A stretch of DNA of 64,000 nt from Mycobacterium sp. D16Q14 (GTDB taxonomy: Bacteria > Actinomycetota > Actinomycetes > Mycobacteriales > Mycobacteriaceae), in assembly GCA_002013415.1 (NCBI GenBank), contig MAEX01000006.1, forward strand, positions 1-64,000. Direction: 5' to 3'. The position numbers were made by a program, and so were the translations under genes. Each line of letters begins with the position of its first letter. The first letter of the stretch is position 1. This document shows positions 45,561-56,193 of this stretch, piece by piece. A model generated the notes under the pieces. That model did no database searches, was not told the origin of the DNA, and saw only the letters and a list, made by a program, of their open reading frames with translations.

Positions 45561-48347
45561 TTATGTGCCATCAACGGCGACGACGCCACGCCGCACGTCG
45601 GCGACCGCGGCCCGTGCCACCGAGCGCACCGCGGCGTCCGGCGCGGCCTTGTTGATTTGGTCGAGCAGATCAACCACCTGCCGGCACCACCGCACGAAAT
45701 CACCCGCCGGCAACGCGGTGCCTGTATTACCGGCCGCCTCCAGCGATGCCGCCAGATCGCCGGTAGTCGCCCATCGGTACACCGCCGCGACGAAGCCCTC
45801 ATCGACCTCGCGCGTGGGCGAGAGCTGGTGCTGCTGTTCGTCGCGGCGCAACCGGGCCAGGGCCCGGTGGGTCTCGGCGAGTGCCGCCCGCAGCGCGGCC
45901 GTCGGCGCCTCACCCGTCTCCGACACCGCGTCACCCCGCGACTCGTACAGCACGGCCGATGCCACGGCCGCCAGCTCCGCAGGTTTCAGGCCCGCCCACA
46001 GCCCGCGCCGCAGACACTCGGCCACCAGCAGGTCACTTTCGCTGTAGATGCGTGCCAGCAGCATGCCGTCGTCGGTGACCTTCACACCGAGCTCGGCGCT
46101 GTCCTCGACATATCCACGTTCGGTGAGCAGCGCGAGGATCCGGTCAAAAGTGCGCGCGAGTGAATTGGTCGCGGCCGACACCTTCTTCTCCAGTTGCGCG
46201 TTGTCGCGTTCGATGCGCAGATAGCGCTCTGCTGTCCGTGCCAGCTCCTCGCGGTTGGGGACGCGATGCACCGGATGCTGCCGGATTTCATGACGTAACC
46301 GTTCGACCTCGACTCCGAGATCCGGGCCGTCGGCGCCCGCACCGTTCTTGCGGCCCTTCACCGGTTGCGGCCTGCGTACCCGGCCCTCGTCAAGCGCTGA
46401 CCGCAGCGCCGACGCCACATCACGTCGCACCTTGGGCTGACGATGCTCGACCCGCTTGGGCAGTGCGATGGATCCGAGCGGTTCAGCGCCCGCCGTGTAA
46501 TCTGCCGACGAAATCCGTCCGGCCCAACGGTGTTCGGTCAACACGAAAGGACGCGGATCGTCGTTGTCGTTGGCCGGCTCCAGCACCACGGCCACACCGT
46601 TGCGACGGCCATGGGGGATCGCGATGACATCACCCCGCTTGAGCGCGGCCAGAGCGTCGTTGGCCGCACCGCGACGTTCGAGCCGTGACGCGCGTGCGGC
46701 GGCGCGCTCGCGCTCGGCGAGGTTGCCGCGTAATCGGACGTACTGCAGAACCGAACCGTCGTGTCCATCAAGCTCATTGGCGATCTCGTCAAGCATTTTC
46801 TGACCACGTTCGATGCCACGCACCAATCCCACCACCGAGCGGTCCGCCTGGAACTGCGCGAAGGATCGCTCCAGCAGTTCGCGTGCCGGCCCCGGGCCCA
46901 TGCGGTGCACCAGATTGATCGTCATGTTGTACGACGGCGCAAAGGAGCTGCGCAGCGGGAAGGTACGGGTGGACGCCAATCCCGCGATCTCGCTGGGCTC
47001 CACCTCGGGTGTCCACAACACGACGGCGTGTCCCTCGACGTCGATGCCGCGCCGGCCCGCACGCCCGGTCAGCTGGGTGTACTCGCCGGGAGTCAACGCC
47101 GCGTGCTGCTCCCCGTTGAACTTGACCAACCGCTCCAGCACCACCGTGCGTGCGGGCATGTTGATGCCCAATGCCAGTGTCTCGGTGGCGAACACCGCCT
47201 TCACCAGCCCCTTGGTGAACAGCTCCTCGACGGTGTGCCGGAACACCGGTAGCATGCCCGCATGGTGAGCGGCGATACCGCGCAGCAGCCCCTCCCGCCA
47301 CTGCCAGTACCCGAGCACCTCCAGGTCGCCCTCGGGCAGCCCTTCGGTGCGGCGATCGATGACGGCGACGATCTGCCGCCGTTCCTCCTCGGTGGTCAGG
47401 CGCAACCGGGACCGAAGGCATTGCGCCACAGCGCCATCGCATCCGGCGCGCGAGAAGATGAAGGTAATCGCGGGAAGCAGCCCATCCTCATCGAGCCGGG
47501 TGATGACTTCGGGTCGCGACGGCGGACGATAGAGGGTGGGCGGCCTCCCCGAACGCTGGTTCGGCGCTCCCTGATGCGGCCGCCGGTGTGGGCGATCGAA
47601 ATCGGCGAAGCGATCCGCCTGGCGCCGTTGGGCTATGTAGCGCGTGAGCTCCGGATCGACTTGAGAAGGATGTCCCGCCCCGCCTGATGCTCTTCGCCCA
47701 ACAGGCTCATCGCCATCGAACAGGTCGAACAGCCGCCGCCCGACTATGACGTGCTGCCACAGGGGAACCGGCCGGGTCTCGTCGACCACCACGGTGGTAT
47801 CTCCGCGGACCGTCTTGATCCAGCCGCCGAATTCCTCGGCGTTGCTCACCGTGGCCGACAGACTGGCCAAGGCGACATCCTCGGGCAGATGCAGGATTAC
47901 CTCTTCCCAGACCGCACCGCGGAATCGGTCAGCCAGGAAGTGCACCTCATCCATCACGACATACGAAAGACCATGCAGCGCTGGCGAATCCGCGTATAGC
48001 ATGTTTCGCAGTACCTCGGTGGTCATCACCACCACCGGGGCATCGGAGTTGATCGACGAGTCTCCGGTGAGCAGGCCGACCTTCTCCGTCCCGTACACCG
48101 AGACCAGGTCGTTGTACTTCTGGTTACTCAGCGCCTTGATCGGGGTGGTGTAGAAGCATTTGCGCCCGGCGGCCAGGGCCAGGTGTACCGCGAACTCTCC
48201 GACGATGGTCTTGCCCGCGCCGGTGGGCGCGCAGACCAGCACGCCGTGGCCGTTCTCCAGCGCGGTACACGCGCGCACTTGGAACGGATCGAGAGCGAAA
48301 CTCAGCCCTTGGGAGAACGCACTCAGTTCGGTTCCGATGCTGGTCAC
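45561..48347 (-). CDS. helY: DEAD/DEAH-box RNA helicase HelY (Ski2/Mtr4-like)
   Basis: A 928-residue superfamily 2 helicase. Motif I is [11 protein letters not shown] is MDEVH, III is LSATVSN, and the VI-type region is [14 protein letters not shown]. The C-terminal DSHCT-type helical domain (about 760-920) is present. Compared with M. tuberculosis HelY, the segment after LFDLFDG (about residues 211-235) differs and contains [10 protein letters not shown], encoded by a copy of the dispersed repeat. A GTG start overlaps the tatC stop by 4 bp. Expected role: RNA unwinding or turnover. Confidence 0.94.
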   Translation of the reverse strand: MTSIGTELSAFSQGLSFALDPFQVRACTALENGHGVLVCAPTGAGKTIVGEFAVHLALAAGRKCFYTTPIKALSNQKYNDLVSVYGTEKVGLLTGDSSINSDAPVVVMTTEVLRNMLYADSPALHGLSYVVMDEVHFLADRFRGAVWEEVILHLPEDVALASLSATVSNAEEFGGWIKTVRGDTTVVVDETRPVPLWQHVIVGRRLFDLFDGDEPVGRRASGGAGHPSQVDPELTRYIAQRRQADRFADFDRPHRRPHQGAPNQRSGRPPTLYRPPSRPEVITRLDEDGLLPAITFIFSRAGCDGAVAQCLRSRLRLTTEEERRQIVAVIDRRTEGLPEGDLEVLGYWQWREGLLRGIAAHHAGMLPVFRHTVEELFTKGLVKAVFATETLALGINMPARTVVLERLVKFNGEQHAALTPGEYTQLTGRAGRRGIDVEGHAVVLWTPEVEPSEIAGLASTRTFPLRSSFAPSYNMTINLVHRMGPGPARELLERSFAQFQADRSVVGLVRGIERGQKMLDEIANELDGHDGSVLQYVRLRGNLAERERAAARASRLERRGAANDALAALKRGDVIAIPHGRRNGVAVVLEPANDNDDPRPFVLTEHRWAGRISSADYTAGAEPLGSIALPKRVEHRQPKVRRDVASALRSALDEGRVRRPQPVKGRKNGAGADGPDLGVEVERLRHEIRQHPVHRVPNREELARTAERYLRIERDNAQLEKKVSAATNSLARTFDRILALLTERGYVEDSAELGVKVTDDGMLLARIYSESDLLVAECLRRGLWAGLKPAELAAVASAVLYESRGDAVSETGEAPTAALRAALAETHRALARLRRDEQQHQLSPTREVDEGFVAAVYRWATTGDLAASLEAAGNTGTALPAGDFVRWCRQVVDLLDQINKAAPDAAVRSVARAAVADVRRGVVAVDGT
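47683..47714 (-). repeat. Dispersed short repeat, copy in helY
   Basis: On the minus strand GGCGATGAGCCTGTTGGGCG continues into AAGAGCATCAGG, read as [10 protein letters not shown] in a HelY loop that is variable between species. Confidence 0.6.
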
Positions 48348-49285
48348 TTGCCCATGTTGTCAAACCGATCGGGGGGACCGATCGGTTCGGGCGCGGCAAT
48401 GGCCTCGGGCGCGTCCAATGCGGAGGCCTCGTCATCACTGAGCTCCTGCGCGGCCTCCCGCCTGGCCTTGCGTTTGTCGTGCATGCGGGCGACCTGGATG
48501 GAGAACTCCAGCAGCAGTGTCAGGGCAAGCCCCAGCGCCGTCATCGAGAACGGATCGGCTCCCGGCGTCGCGAAGGCCGCGAAGACGAACAGGCCGAAGA
48601 TGATGCCTCGGCGCCAATTCTTGAGCTTGGCGTAGGGCAGCATCCCGACGAAATTCAGCATGATGAGCAGTAGCGGGAATTCGAAGCTGACGCCGAACAC
48701 CAGCAGCAGGTTGATCAGGAAGCTGAAGTACTCGTCACCCTTGAGCCCGGTGACCTGAACGTCGCTGCCCACCGTCAAGAGGAAGTGCAGGGCCTTGGCC
48801 AGCACCAGGTAGGCCAGGAACGCGCCGGTGACGAACAGCACGGCGGCCGCGGTCACGAAGATGATGCCGAACTTGCGTTCGTTGCGGTACAAGCCCGGGG
48901 TGATGAAACGCCAGATTTGATACAGCCACACCGGGCAGGCCAGCACCACGCCGGCCGTCAGGCCCACCTTGAGGCGCAGCATGAACTGCTCAAAGGGCGC
49001 GGTGGCCAACAGTCGGCAGGCACCGTCCGCGCTGAGATTGGCGCGGGCGCTCGCCGGCAACGAGCAGTACGGCTCACGCAACCATTCACCGAGGCTCTCG
49101 AGGCCGAACATCGTGTGCTCGTACCAGATGAAACCGATGATGGTGGTGAGCAGGACCGCCGCCACCGAGATCAGGAGGCGGGTGCGCAGCTCCTGCAGAT
49201 GCTCGATGAGCGACATGGTGCCATCGGCATTTTTGGGTTGCCTGAATTTTCGCCGCAGCCCAAGAGCCCCCAGGACCTTATTCAT
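48344..49285 (-). CDS. tatC: Sec-independent protein translocase TatC
   Basis: A 313-residue membrane protein that binds twin-arginine signal peptides. [17 protein letters not shown] is the conserved cytosolic N-terminal motif, six helices follow, and [48 protein letters not shown] is the typical second half. The C-terminal 60 residues are acidic and charged. It lies between tatA and helY, as in M. tuberculosis. Confidence 0.96.
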   Translation of the reverse strand: MNKVLGALGLRRKFRQPKNADGTMSLIEHLQELRTRLLISVAAVLLTTIIGFIWYEHTMFGLESLGEWLREPYCSLPASARANLSADGACRLLATAPFEQFMLRLKVGLTAGVVLACPVWLYQIWRFITPGLYRNERKFGIIFVTAAAVLFVTGAFLAYLVLAKALHFLLTVGSDVQVTGLKGDEYFSFLINLLLVFGVSFEFPLLLIMLNFVGMLPYAKLKNWRRGIIFGLFVFAAFATPGADPFSMTALGLALTLLLEFSIQVARMHDKRKARREAAQELSDDEASALDAPEAIAAPEPIGPPDRFDNMGK

Positions 49286-49328
49286 GAACGCATGACCTAT
49301 CCGGCCGGCCTATCGCGGCGGAACGCGG

Positions 49329-49595
49329 CTAGGCAGTGGGCTTGTGACCGGGAGTCGATTCGATCGGGGGCGCTTCCACCGCGGCAGTGGGAGGCACTTG
49401 CTGCTGCTCCACGGCCTGTGGGGTGTCGGACACCTTCGCAGCATTTCCCTCGTTTTGCAGTTCTTTGACTTCCGACTTGAAGATCCGCAGCGACTTACCC
49501 AGCGAACGCGCGAGATCCGGCAGCTTCTTGGCTCCGAAGAGCAGCGCGAACACCACAATTACGATCACCCAGTGCATGGGTTGCAGGCCGCCCAA
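49329..49595 (-). CDS. tatA: Sec-independent protein translocase TatA
   Basis: An 88-residue pore component: short N-terminus, one transmembrane helix (residues about 5-22), [23 protein letters not shown] amphipathic helix and a disordered tail. The TTG at 49595 (protein MGGLQPMHW) is chosen because AGGAGG lies 8 bases upstream and mycobacterial TatA proteins begin MGxLxPWHW; ATG at 49577 would cut off this part. It is 43 bp before tatC. Confidence 0.93.
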   Translation of the reverse strand: MGGLQPMHWVIVIVVFALLFGAKKLPDLARSLGKSLRIFKSEVKELQNEGNAAKVSDTPQAVEQQQVPPTAAVEAPPIESTPGHKPTA

Positions 49596-49654
49596 TGTGG
49601 TCACCTCCTCTGGCGTCGTGTCTGCCCTGAATGCTACCCCAGGGCCGATCTCGG

Positions 49655-50635
49655 TCAGCTGGCCTGATACGCCGCCAGCGCCACCGCCGCATCGGCGCGT
49701 ACCCGCAGCGCCAACGACTCCGGTGCCAGCACCCGGATCGCCGATCCAAACCCGAGGACCAGCCGCGCCATCCAGTCCTCGGAGGCGTAGGTCATGGCGG
49801 CCTCCACTGATCCATCGGCATGCTGAACACCGGTGGGCCGCATCGGGAAGTAATCGAAAACCCAGGACGCACTCGGGCCGACCAGCACCGTGGCCGCGGG
49901 AAGCGAGGGATCCGCCTCGAACAGACCAGTGTCGGTAGCTGTCTGGACCGCGGGAGCGGGGGGCGCCGCGCGCTGGTCGAGGACCTCGGCCTGTTCGATC
50001 CTGTCGAACCGGAACAACCGCACACCCTCCGATGCGCGACACCACGCCTCCAGGTAGCTGTGGTCCCCCACCACTGCGATCCGAATGGGATCAACTATCC
50101 GCTCCGACAACGCGTCTCGCGATGCCGAGTAGTACTCGATGCGCAGCGCCCTGCGGTGACGCACGGCTGAACGCACCGCGGAGACCGCCTCGGACTCCAC
50201 CGGAGTCGCCGGTGAACCATCCGATTCGGTGTTTGATTCTCTTCGCCCGAGCGACTCATCGCCGGCGCCCGCCGCATCCTCGATCTTGGCGATAGCGCTG
50301 CGCGCGGCCTCCGGGTCGACGGTGCCAGGCATGTCCAGCAGGGCGCGCAGGGCGACCAGCAGTGCCGTGGCCTCCGGCGAGGTGAGGCGCAGCGGACGGT
50401 CGATACCGGCCGAGAATGTGACCTCGATGCTCTCCTCGGAGAAGGAAAGATCGATCAGATCGCCGGGACCGTAACCGGGCAGGCCACACATCCACAGCTG
50501 GTTCAGATCGGCCATCAGCTGTTTGGTCGTGACGCCCAGGTCCGCGGCGGCATCGGCGGCGCTGATGCCCGGATTGGCCTGGAAATACGGAACCATGTTC
50601 AGAAGCCGGGCCAGGCGATTCGACAGCTCGGTCAT
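49655..50635 (-). CDS. pafC: WYL-domain transcriptional regulator PafC
   Basis: A 326-residue partner of PafB; the two form the activator of the RecA-independent DNA-damage response in mycobacteria. An N-terminal winged helix (about 1-60) is followed by a WYL domain (about 170-230, [12 protein letters not shown]) and a C-terminal extension. Residues about 124-140 ([16 protein letters not shown]) form a linker encoded by a copy of the dispersed repeat. It overlaps pafB by ATGA. Confidence 0.93.
   Translation of the reverse strand: MTELSNRLARLLNMVPYFQANPGISAADAAADLGVTTKQLMADLNQLWMCGLPGYGPGDLIDLSFSEESIEVTFSAGIDRPLRLTSPEATALLVALRALLDMPGTVDPEAARSAIAKIEDAAGAGDESLGRRESNTESDGSPATPVESEAVSAVRSAVRHRRALRIEYYSASRDALSERIVDPIRIAVVGDHSYLEAWCRASEGVRLFRFDRIEQAEVLDQRAAPPAPAVQTATDTGLFEADPSLPAATVLVGPSASWVFDYFPMRPTGVQHADGSVEAAMTYASEDWMARLVLGFGSAIRVLAPESLALRVRADAAVALAAYQAS
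50231..50263 (-). repeat. Dispersed short repeat, copy in pafC
   Basis: On the minus strand GGCGATGAGTCGCTCGGGCG continues into AAGAGAATCAAAC, read as [11 protein letters not shown] in the PafC linker between the winged helix and the WYL domain. Confidence 0.65.
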
Positions 50636-51624
50636 GCCGTGACTCCTGCGTGCTCCTGAAGACGAGTGATGACCTCATCGCGCACCTGTGCCGGCTCCAA
50701 CGCCACCGCATCCGCGCCGTGCGACGCGATCGAGCGAACCAGTCGGTCGGGTGAGGCCACCTCGATCTCGACCACATCCCCGTCGCGCTCTCCGCGCCGC
50801 TGTGGTTCGACGACGGCACCCATTCGGCGCAGCTCCTGGGCGCGTCCTTCGGCGATCCACACTCGCGCGGTGATCCGCACCGGGCCGTCGCCGACAGCCC
50901 TGGCCACGATGGCGCGCAGGTCCACCCCTTCGGGGCGCCGTACCGTTCCCGGTTTGTCGAGCATCGTGACGTCCTCCCCGATGCGGGAGAGCCGGAAAGT
51001 GCGGGTGGCGTTCCGGTCCCGGTCATGTCCGACGAGGTACCAGCGCCCGCGATCGGTGATCACGCCCCACGGCTCGACGGTGCGCGTGACGTATGGCTCG
51101 GTGCGAGACGGCCGGTGACCGAATTGCACAGCCTGACCGGAGTCGATGGCGGACAGCAGGATTCGCAGCACCGATTCCGATCCACGGCCGCCGGGCATGG
51201 CGGCAGGTGCCGCCACCGAGACGTTCTCGGCGGCCGGGTCGACGTCCACCCCCGCCGCGCGCAGCTTCATCAACGCGCCCTGCGCGGCGGTGACCAACTC
51301 GGGCGACTGCCACAGCTGGGTGGCGACCGCGACAGCCGCGGACTCGTCGGCGGTGAGGGTGATATCGGGCAGCTCGTAGGCGTCGCGGCGGATGCGATAC
51401 CCCTCGGTGGCGTCGAAGGACGACACCTTCCCCGTCTCCAGCGGGATGCCCAGATCGCGGAGCTCATTCTTATCGCGCTCGAACATGCGGCTGAAGGCCT
51501 CGTCGCTCGGCGAATCCGAGTAACCCGCCACCGACGTACGGATGCGTTCGGCGGTGACATAGGTGCGGGTGGACAGCAGGCAGATCACCAGGTTCATCAA
51601 CCGCTCGACTTTGGAGATCGCCAC
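50632..51624 (-). CDS. pafB: WYL-domain transcriptional regulator PafB
   Basis: A 330-residue paralog and partner of PafC. SKVERLMNLVICLLSTRTYVTAERIRTSVAGYS is the winged-helix start, with a WYL domain about 150-215 (QAVQFGHRPSRT) and a C-terminal extension. The GTG at 51624 (MAISKVERL) is preferred to 51651: it agrees with M. tuberculosis PafB and lies 7 bases after TAAGCT. Likely transcribed with pafC and possibly tatA-tatC-helY. Confidence 0.93.
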   Translation of the reverse strand: MAISKVERLMNLVICLLSTRTYVTAERIRTSVAGYSDSPSDEAFSRMFERDKNELRDLGIPLETGKVSSFDATEGYRIRRDAYELPDITLTADESAAVAVATQLWQSPELVTAAQGALMKLRAAGVDVDPAAENVSVAAPAAMPGGRGSESVLRILLSAIDSGQAVQFGHRPSRTEPYVTRTVEPWGVITDRGRWYLVGHDRDRNATRTFRLSRIGEDVTMLDKPGTVRRPEGVDLRAIVARAVGDGPVRITARVWIAEGRAQELRRMGAVVEPQRRGERDGDVVEIEVASPDRLVRSIASHGADAVALEPAQVRDEVITRLQEHAGVTA

Positions 51625-51631
51625 GGCGGCA

Positions 51632-51637
51632 AGCTTA
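51632..51637 (-). promoter_or_regulatory. Leaderless-type -10 box of pafB
   Basis: TAAGCT on the minus strand, 7 bases before the GTG at 51624. Confidence 0.5.
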
Positions 51638-51670
51638 GAGGAAACCGGCACGTCAGCCCGGAGCGCATGC

Positions 51671-51702
51671 GGGAGTGTCCGAATGTTTGTTCGGACACTC
51701 CC
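51671..51702. repeat. 13-bp inverted repeat upstream of pafB
   Basis: GGGAGTGTCCGAA and TTCGGACACTCCC are perfect arms around a 6-base loop, 34 bp upstream of the pafB -10 box. Possible operator of pafBC, or second stem of the pafA terminator region. Confidence 0.5.
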
Positions 51703-51705
51703 AAA

Positions 51706-51767
51706 CGCCGAGTGCGAGCCTGGCGCGGATTTCTGGGCAGATTTCCGCGTGAGCCTCGCACTCGGCG
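51706..51767 (-). terminator. Long nested hairpin after pafA
   Basis: The outer 13-bp arms are CGCCGAGTGCGAG and CTCGCACTCGGCG; inside are GCGGA/TCCGC and TCTG/CAGA pairs, so the 62-base element can fold into one long interrupted stem. On the minus strand it lies 10 bases after the pafA stop and is followed by TTT. It shares its outer arm with the terminator at 44723-44760. Confidence 0.7.
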
Positions 51768-51777
51768 GAGAACCGCG

Positions 51778-53136
51778 CTACATGCTGGCGATGAGCCGTT
51801 CCACCCGCTCGTCGACGGACCGGAACGGGTCCTTGCACAACACCGTGCGCTGTGCCTGGTCGTTGAGCTTGAGGTGTACCCAGTCGACGGTGAAATCGCG
51901 GCCGGCCTCCTGAGCGGCGGTGATGAAATCGCCGCGCAGCTTGGCCCGGGTGGTCTGCGGCGGCTGATCGACGGCTGCCTTGATCTCCTCGTCGGTGGTG
52001 ACCCGGGCGGCCAACCCCTTGCGCTGCAACAGGTCGAACACACCCCGGCCGCGCTTGATGTCGTGATAGGCCAGGTCCAGCTGGGCAATCTTCGGGTCGG
52101 ACAGCTCCATGTTGTAGCGGTCCTGATAGCGCTGGAACAGTTTGCGCTTGATCACCCAGTCGATCTCGGTGTCGACCTTCGAGAAGTCTTGGGCCTCAAC
52201 GGCATCCAGCGTGCGACCCCAGAGCTCCACGACCTGCTCTACCTGCGCGTTCGGCTCGCGGGTATTCAGATGCTCGACGGCGCGGGCGTAGTACTCACGC
52301 TGGATGTCCAGGGCACTGGCCTGACGTCCGCCGGCGAGCCGGACGGGGCGGCGTCCGGTGAGGTCATGGCTGACCTCACGAATGGCGCGGATCGGGTTAT
52401 CCAGCGAAAAGTCCCGGAAGGCGACGCCACTTTCGATCATCTCCAGCACCAGCGCCGCCGTGCCCACCTTGAGCATGGTGGTCGACTCAGACATGTTGGA
52501 GTCGCCGACGATGACGTGCAGCCGCCGGTACTTCTCGGCGTCCGCGTGCGGCTCATCGCGGGTATTGATGATAGGACGGCTACGGGTGGTCGCCGAGGAC
52601 ACGCCCTCCCAGATGTGTTCGGCGCGTTGCGACAAGCAGAAGGTCGCCGCCTTGGGGGTTTGCAGTATCTTGCCCGCGCCACAGATCAGCTGGCGGGTCA
52701 CCAGGAAGGGCAGCAGCACATCGGAAATCCGGGAGAACTCCCCCGCCCGCACGATGAGGTAGTTCTCGTGGCAGCCGTACGAGTTGCCGGCCGAATCGGT
52801 GTTGTTCTTGAACAGGTAGATGTCGCCGCCGATGCCCTCGTCGGACAGGCGCTGCTCGGCGTCGATGAGCAGGTCCTCCAGGACACGTTCCCCGGCACGG
52901 TCGTGGGTGACCAGCTGCACCAGGCTGTCGCATTCGGCGGTGGCGTACTCGGGGTGGCTGCCCACATCGAGGTAGAGCCGTGCGCCATTGCGCAGGAAGA
53001 CGTTGGAACTGCGCCCCCAGGACACCACGCGACGGAACAGATAGCGGGCAACCTCGTCCGGGCTCAGTCGCCGGTGGCCGTGAAATGTGCACGTCACGCC
53101 GAACTCGGTCTCGATCCCCATAATTCGACGCTGCAC
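51778..53136 (-). CDS. pafA: Pup--protein ligase PafA
   Basis: A 452-residue enzyme that uses ATP to join the C-terminal Glu of Pup to Lys of target proteins. The N-terminal [10 protein letters not shown] holds Mg/ATP-binding Glu9; [18 protein letters not shown] holds the catalytic Asp57; [27 protein letters not shown] is the conserved nucleotide-site block shared with Dop. GTG 53136 gives the same length and start (MQRRIMGIE) as the M. tuberculosis protein and lies 7 bases after TAGTCT. Confidence 0.96.
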   Translation of the reverse strand: MQRRIMGIETEFGVTCTFHGHRRLSPDEVARYLFRRVVSWGRSSNVFLRNGARLYLDVGSHPEYATAECDSLVQLVTHDRAGERVLEDLLIDAEQRLSDEGIGGDIYLFKNNTDSAGNSYGCHENYLIVRAGEFSRISDVLLPFLVTRQLICGAGKILQTPKAATFCLSQRAEHIWEGVSSATTRSRPIINTRDEPHADAEKYRRLHVIVGDSNMSESTTMLKVGTAALVLEMIESGVAFRDFSLDNPIRAIREVSHDLTGRRPVRLAGGRQASALDIQREYYARAVEHLNTREPNAQVEQVVELWGRTLDAVEAQDFSKVDTEIDWVIKRKLFQRYQDRYNMELSDPKIAQLDLAYHDIKRGRGVFDLLQRKGLAARVTTDEEIKAAVDQPPQTTRAKLRGDFITAAQEAGRDFTVDWVHLKLNDQAQRTVLCKDPFRSVDERVERLIASM

Positions 53137-53143
53137 AGCATCG

Positions 53144-53149
53144 AGACTA
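53144..53149 (-). promoter_or_regulatory. Leaderless-type -10 box of pafA
   Basis: TAGTCT on the minus strand, 7 bases before the GTG at 53136. Confidence 0.5.
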
Positions 53150-53302
53150 CTGGGTGAGGCCATCGGCGGCGGGGAGGCTGGCCTTTCTCTGAGCCTTCTG
53201 TCTGGGTATCTCAGCAGCACGACCGGTGATCCGATACGGTTCGGTTCGGGTTGAGCCCGGTTTCCGCACGCCGTACTGGCACACAACGACAAGGTTTCGA
53301 CG

Positions 53303-54547
53303 ATGCATATTGCGCTGTTCACCGATCTTCATCCCGAGAGCCTGGGCGGGGCGCAGATCTCGGTGGCCCGGCAGCGGCACGGCCTGGAGCGGCTGGGGCA
53401 CAAGGTGACGGTGTTCACCGCACCCCTGGCCCACACCGTCGACCCCGACCCGAACGTCGTCGAGGTCAAGCCCGTGCCGTTCGTGGCGGAGGCGATGCGC
53501 AAGCTCGGCAAGCACGATGACTTCACCTTCGTATGGCCGGGAACGGCGAACAGGGAGCTGATCGACCGGGAGCTGCGCGCCCGCGGACCCATCGACATCA
53601 TCCACAGTCAGGGCGACCTGGGCGTCTGCATCGCCGGTGTGGAAGCCGCCCGCCGCAATGGCATCCCGGTGGTGCAGACCAAGCACACCCGATACGACGT
53701 CTACTTCGAGAAGGCCAGCCCCAACCCGCTGCTGCTGGCGTGGATCTTCAGCCAGATGCAGGAGCGCCACCTGCCCAGGGACTTTCACCTGACGACGGTG
53801 CAGGAGTCCGCGGCATCGCGGCGGGCATGGCAGCTGATGATGGCTCAGGCACAGGCCGTGGACCACGAGATCACCCCGACGACGCACTTCGCCCAGGCCC
53901 TCACGGACCGCGGCCTACGTCGGCCCATCTCGGTGGTCTCGAACGGTGTCGACGACGAGCTGGTGGACATCGCCCGTGAAGCGGCGGACGACAAGCCGAC
54001 CGACGATGAGCCGCTGCGGCTGATCTGGTGCGGACGCCTCTCCCCGGAGAAGCGGGTGCTGGAGGCCGTGAAGGCCGCCACCCAGGTCAAGAACTGTGTC
54101 ATGGACATCTACGGCGACGGTCACCTCGAGCACGCCATTAAGAAGTACGTCGATTCGCACGGAGCCTCCAACCGGATCCGTTTGCGCGGCCGGGTCAGCC
54201 AGGACAGCTGCCTGGCGGCGATGGGAGCCAGCAGCGCGCTGTTGTTTACGTCCTACGGTTTCGACACTCAGGGACTGGTTCTACTGGAAGCTATTTCGAT
54301 GTCGACGCCCGTCATTTTCTGCGACGAGATCCTCGGCGAGTCGGTGCCCGACGGCGGTGGTCTGGTGACGGAGAACGAGTCCGTGGAGGCGATCGCTGCG
54401 GCCATCCGCTCGCTGGCCGATGACCGCGGCAAGCTACGACAGATGACGGAAGTTGTCGCCGCGCACCAGGACGAGCCACGTCAGTCGCTGCAGACCGAGA
54501 AGATCGTCGCCATCTACAACGATGTGCTGAAGAAGGCCAACGCCTGA
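53303..54547 (+). CDS. GT4-family glycosyltransferase
   Basis: A 414-residue GT-B retaining glycosyltransferase. [37 protein letters not shown] is the N-terminal acceptor-side loop, [20 protein letters not shown] starts the donor domain, and [17 protein letters not shown] carries the E-x7-E pattern. It has no signal peptide. The sugar and acceptor are unknown; a mannosyl or glucosyl transfer to an envelope lipid is possible. It starts an accessory block inserted between pafA and prcA. Confidence 0.87.
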   Translation: MHIALFTDLHPESLGGAQISVARQRHGLERLGHKVTVFTAPLAHTVDPDPNVVEVKPVPFVAEAMRKLGKHDDFTFVWPGTANRELIDRELRARGPIDIIHSQGDLGVCIAGVEAARRNGIPVVQTKHTRYDVYFEKASPNPLLLAWIFSQMQERHLPRDFHLTTVQESAASRRAWQLMMAQAQAVDHEITPTTHFAQALTDRGLRRPISVVSNGVDDELVDIAREAADDKPTDDEPLRLIWCGRLSPEKRVLEAVKAATQVKNCVMDIYGDGHLEHAIKKYVDSHGASNRIRLRGRVSQDSCLAAMGASSALLFTSYGFDTQGLVLLEAISMSTPVIFCDEILGESVPDGGGLVTENESVEAIAAAIRSLADDRGKLRQMTEVVAAHQDEPRQSLQTEKIVAIYNDVLKKANA

Positions 54548-54562
54548 TCCCCTGAGGCCGCA

Positions 54563-54568
54563 TAGGCT
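54563..54568 (+). promoter_or_regulatory. Leaderless-type -10 box of the amidase gene
   Basis: TAGGCT is followed by 6 bases and the GTG at 54575. Confidence 0.45.
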
Positions 54569-54574
54569 GGCCGG

Positions 54575-56050
54575 GTGGATTTCTCCGAATACTCCCAACA
54601 CGACGCCACCGGCCTGGCCGAACTGGTCGCCACCAAGCAGGTCAGTCCTGCCGAGCTGCTCGCCGCCGCCCGCGCCCGGGCGGTAGCGGTCAACCATGAC
54701 ATCGGTGCCATCGTTCGGACCATCCCCGAGGCCGATCAGCAGGTCGCCGGTGAGCTGACCGGACCGTTCGCCGGAGTGCCCTTTCTTATCAAGGACCTCG
54801 GCCAGGACTACAAGGGCCACCCGACATCGGGAGGGTGCCGGGCGTTGTCCGCCCGCCCCGCACCGGAACACTCCACCATCGTGCAGCGCTGGCTCGATGC
54901 CGGTCTCGTCATCTTCGGCAAGACCAACACCCCCGAGTTCGGGTCGAAGGGCATCACCGAGCCGGAACTCTTTGGGCCAAGCCGTAACCCGTGGGATCTG
55001 AGCCGCACCCCGGGCGGGTCCTCGGGTGGTTCTGCCGCTGCCGTGGCCGCGGGAATCGTGCCGGTGGCCGGTGCCAGTGATGGGGGCGGGTCGATCCGCA
55101 TCCCCGCGGGATGCTGTGGTCTGGTGGGTCTCAAGCCCGGTCGCGGTATCACTCCGATGGGTCCGGGGGCCGGTGAGCCCATGCACGGCGCGGCGGTCAG
55201 CGGCACGGTGTCTCGCACCGTCCGCGACACCGCCGCCATGCTGGATGTCATCGCCGGCCCCGAGCCCACATCGCCGTATCTCCCGGCGATGCCCGAGGAT
55301 TCGTATGCCTTGCAGGTGGGCCGGGACCCCGGCAAGCTGCGGATCGGGGTGCGCATCCCCACCGTCATCACCCCGAATCCCGATCCCGCCGCGGTGGCCG
55401 CCGTCGAGGCCGCGGTGCGCCTCCTGACTCACCTGGGCCATGAGGTGGAAGAGGTGAGCGCCCCCTACGACGACGGGCAGCTCGCCCGTGATTTCCTGCT
55501 GACCTGGTTTGTGCACGCCGCCTACGAAGTGGACGACACCAAGAAGCTGACCGGAGCGGGCGACGAGGGGTTCGAGCGCGACACCCTCCTCATCGCCGCT
55601 CTGGGCCGCGCCACCAGCGGCCCCGATTACGTTGCGGCCGTGGAACGCCGACACAACTACGTGCGGGAACTGGCGACCTTCTTCGGCGACTACGACCTGC
55701 TGCTCACACCCACACTCGCCAAGACTCCGCCGCGGATCGGCGAGTTCAATCTCCCGGCGCCGCTGGCGGCGGTATCCGATCTACTGCTGCGCACCAGGAC
55801 TGCCCGCGTGCTCAAGTACGCGAACATCGTCGACAGCATGATCAACGACAACCTCGGCTGGGTCCCATACACCCAATTGGCGAATCTCACTGGGCGCCCG
55901 GCGATTTCCTTGCCGTTGTATGAGACCCCGAAGGGCCTGCCGCTCGGCGTGCAGTTCGTCGCGCCATTGGGCGGTGAATCTCTGCTCATCCGGCTAGCCG
56001 CTCAGCTCGAAGCGACCGAGCCGTGGGCACACCGTCGCCCCACGCTCTAG
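54575..56050 (+). CDS. Amidase signature enzyme
   Basis: A 491-residue Ser-Ser-Lys hydrolase. GVPFLIKDLGQDYKG holds the catalytic Lys, TPGGSSGGSAAAVAAGIVPVAGASDGGGSIRIPAGCCGLVGLKP is the amidase signature with both Ser residues, and LPLGVQFVAPLGGESLLIRLAAQLE is the usual C-terminal block. The substrate is unknown. It begins 27 bp after the glycosyltransferase but has its own -10 box. Confidence 0.9.
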   Translation: MDFSEYSQHDATGLAELVATKQVSPAELLAAARARAVAVNHDIGAIVRTIPEADQQVAGELTGPFAGVPFLIKDLGQDYKGHPTSGGCRALSARPAPEHSTIVQRWLDAGLVIFGKTNTPEFGSKGITEPELFGPSRNPWDLSRTPGGSSGGSAAAVAAGIVPVAGASDGGGSIRIPAGCCGLVGLKPGRGITPMGPGAGEPMHGAAVSGTVSRTVRDTAAMLDVIAGPEPTSPYLPAMPEDSYALQVGRDPGKLRIGVRIPTVITPNPDPAAVAAVEAAVRLLTHLGHEVEEVSAPYDDGQLARDFLLTWFVHAAYEVDDTKKLTGAGDEGFERDTLLIAALGRATSGPDYVAAVERRHNYVRELATFFGDYDLLLTPTLAKTPPRIGEFNLPAPLAAVSDLLLRTRTARVLKYANIVDSMINDNLGWVPYTQLANLTGRPAISLPLYETPKGLPLGVQFVAPLGGESLLIRLAAQLEATEPWAHRRPTL

Positions 56051-56066
56051 CGCGGTAATGTGGGTG

Positions 56067-56088
56067 CCGGGCGTGCAGGAGCGCCCGG
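56067..56088 (+). terminator. Hairpin after the amidase gene
   Basis: CCGGGCG and CGCCCGG with an 8-base loop lie 16 bases after the amidase stop codon. Confidence 0.55.
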
Positions 56089-56193
56089 TGTCCGCCCGAA
56101 GAGGCTCAGCCTCCCTGCCATCCTTGACGTGGTTTACCCGACCTCTTCTCACACCTGGTCTCGCGGACATCGGGTTCACGAGAGGAGGCCGTC

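Noticed and set aside
49596..50045. Upstream extension of tatA to a 238-codon frame
   Set aside because: It would run through pafC in another frame; the AGGAGG site and the TatA family start support TTG 49595.
54006..54025. A fifth copy of the dispersed repeat (GATGAGCCGCTGCGG) in the glycosyltransferase gene
   Set aside because: Only the first half matches and the GCGAAGA block is missing; likely chance.
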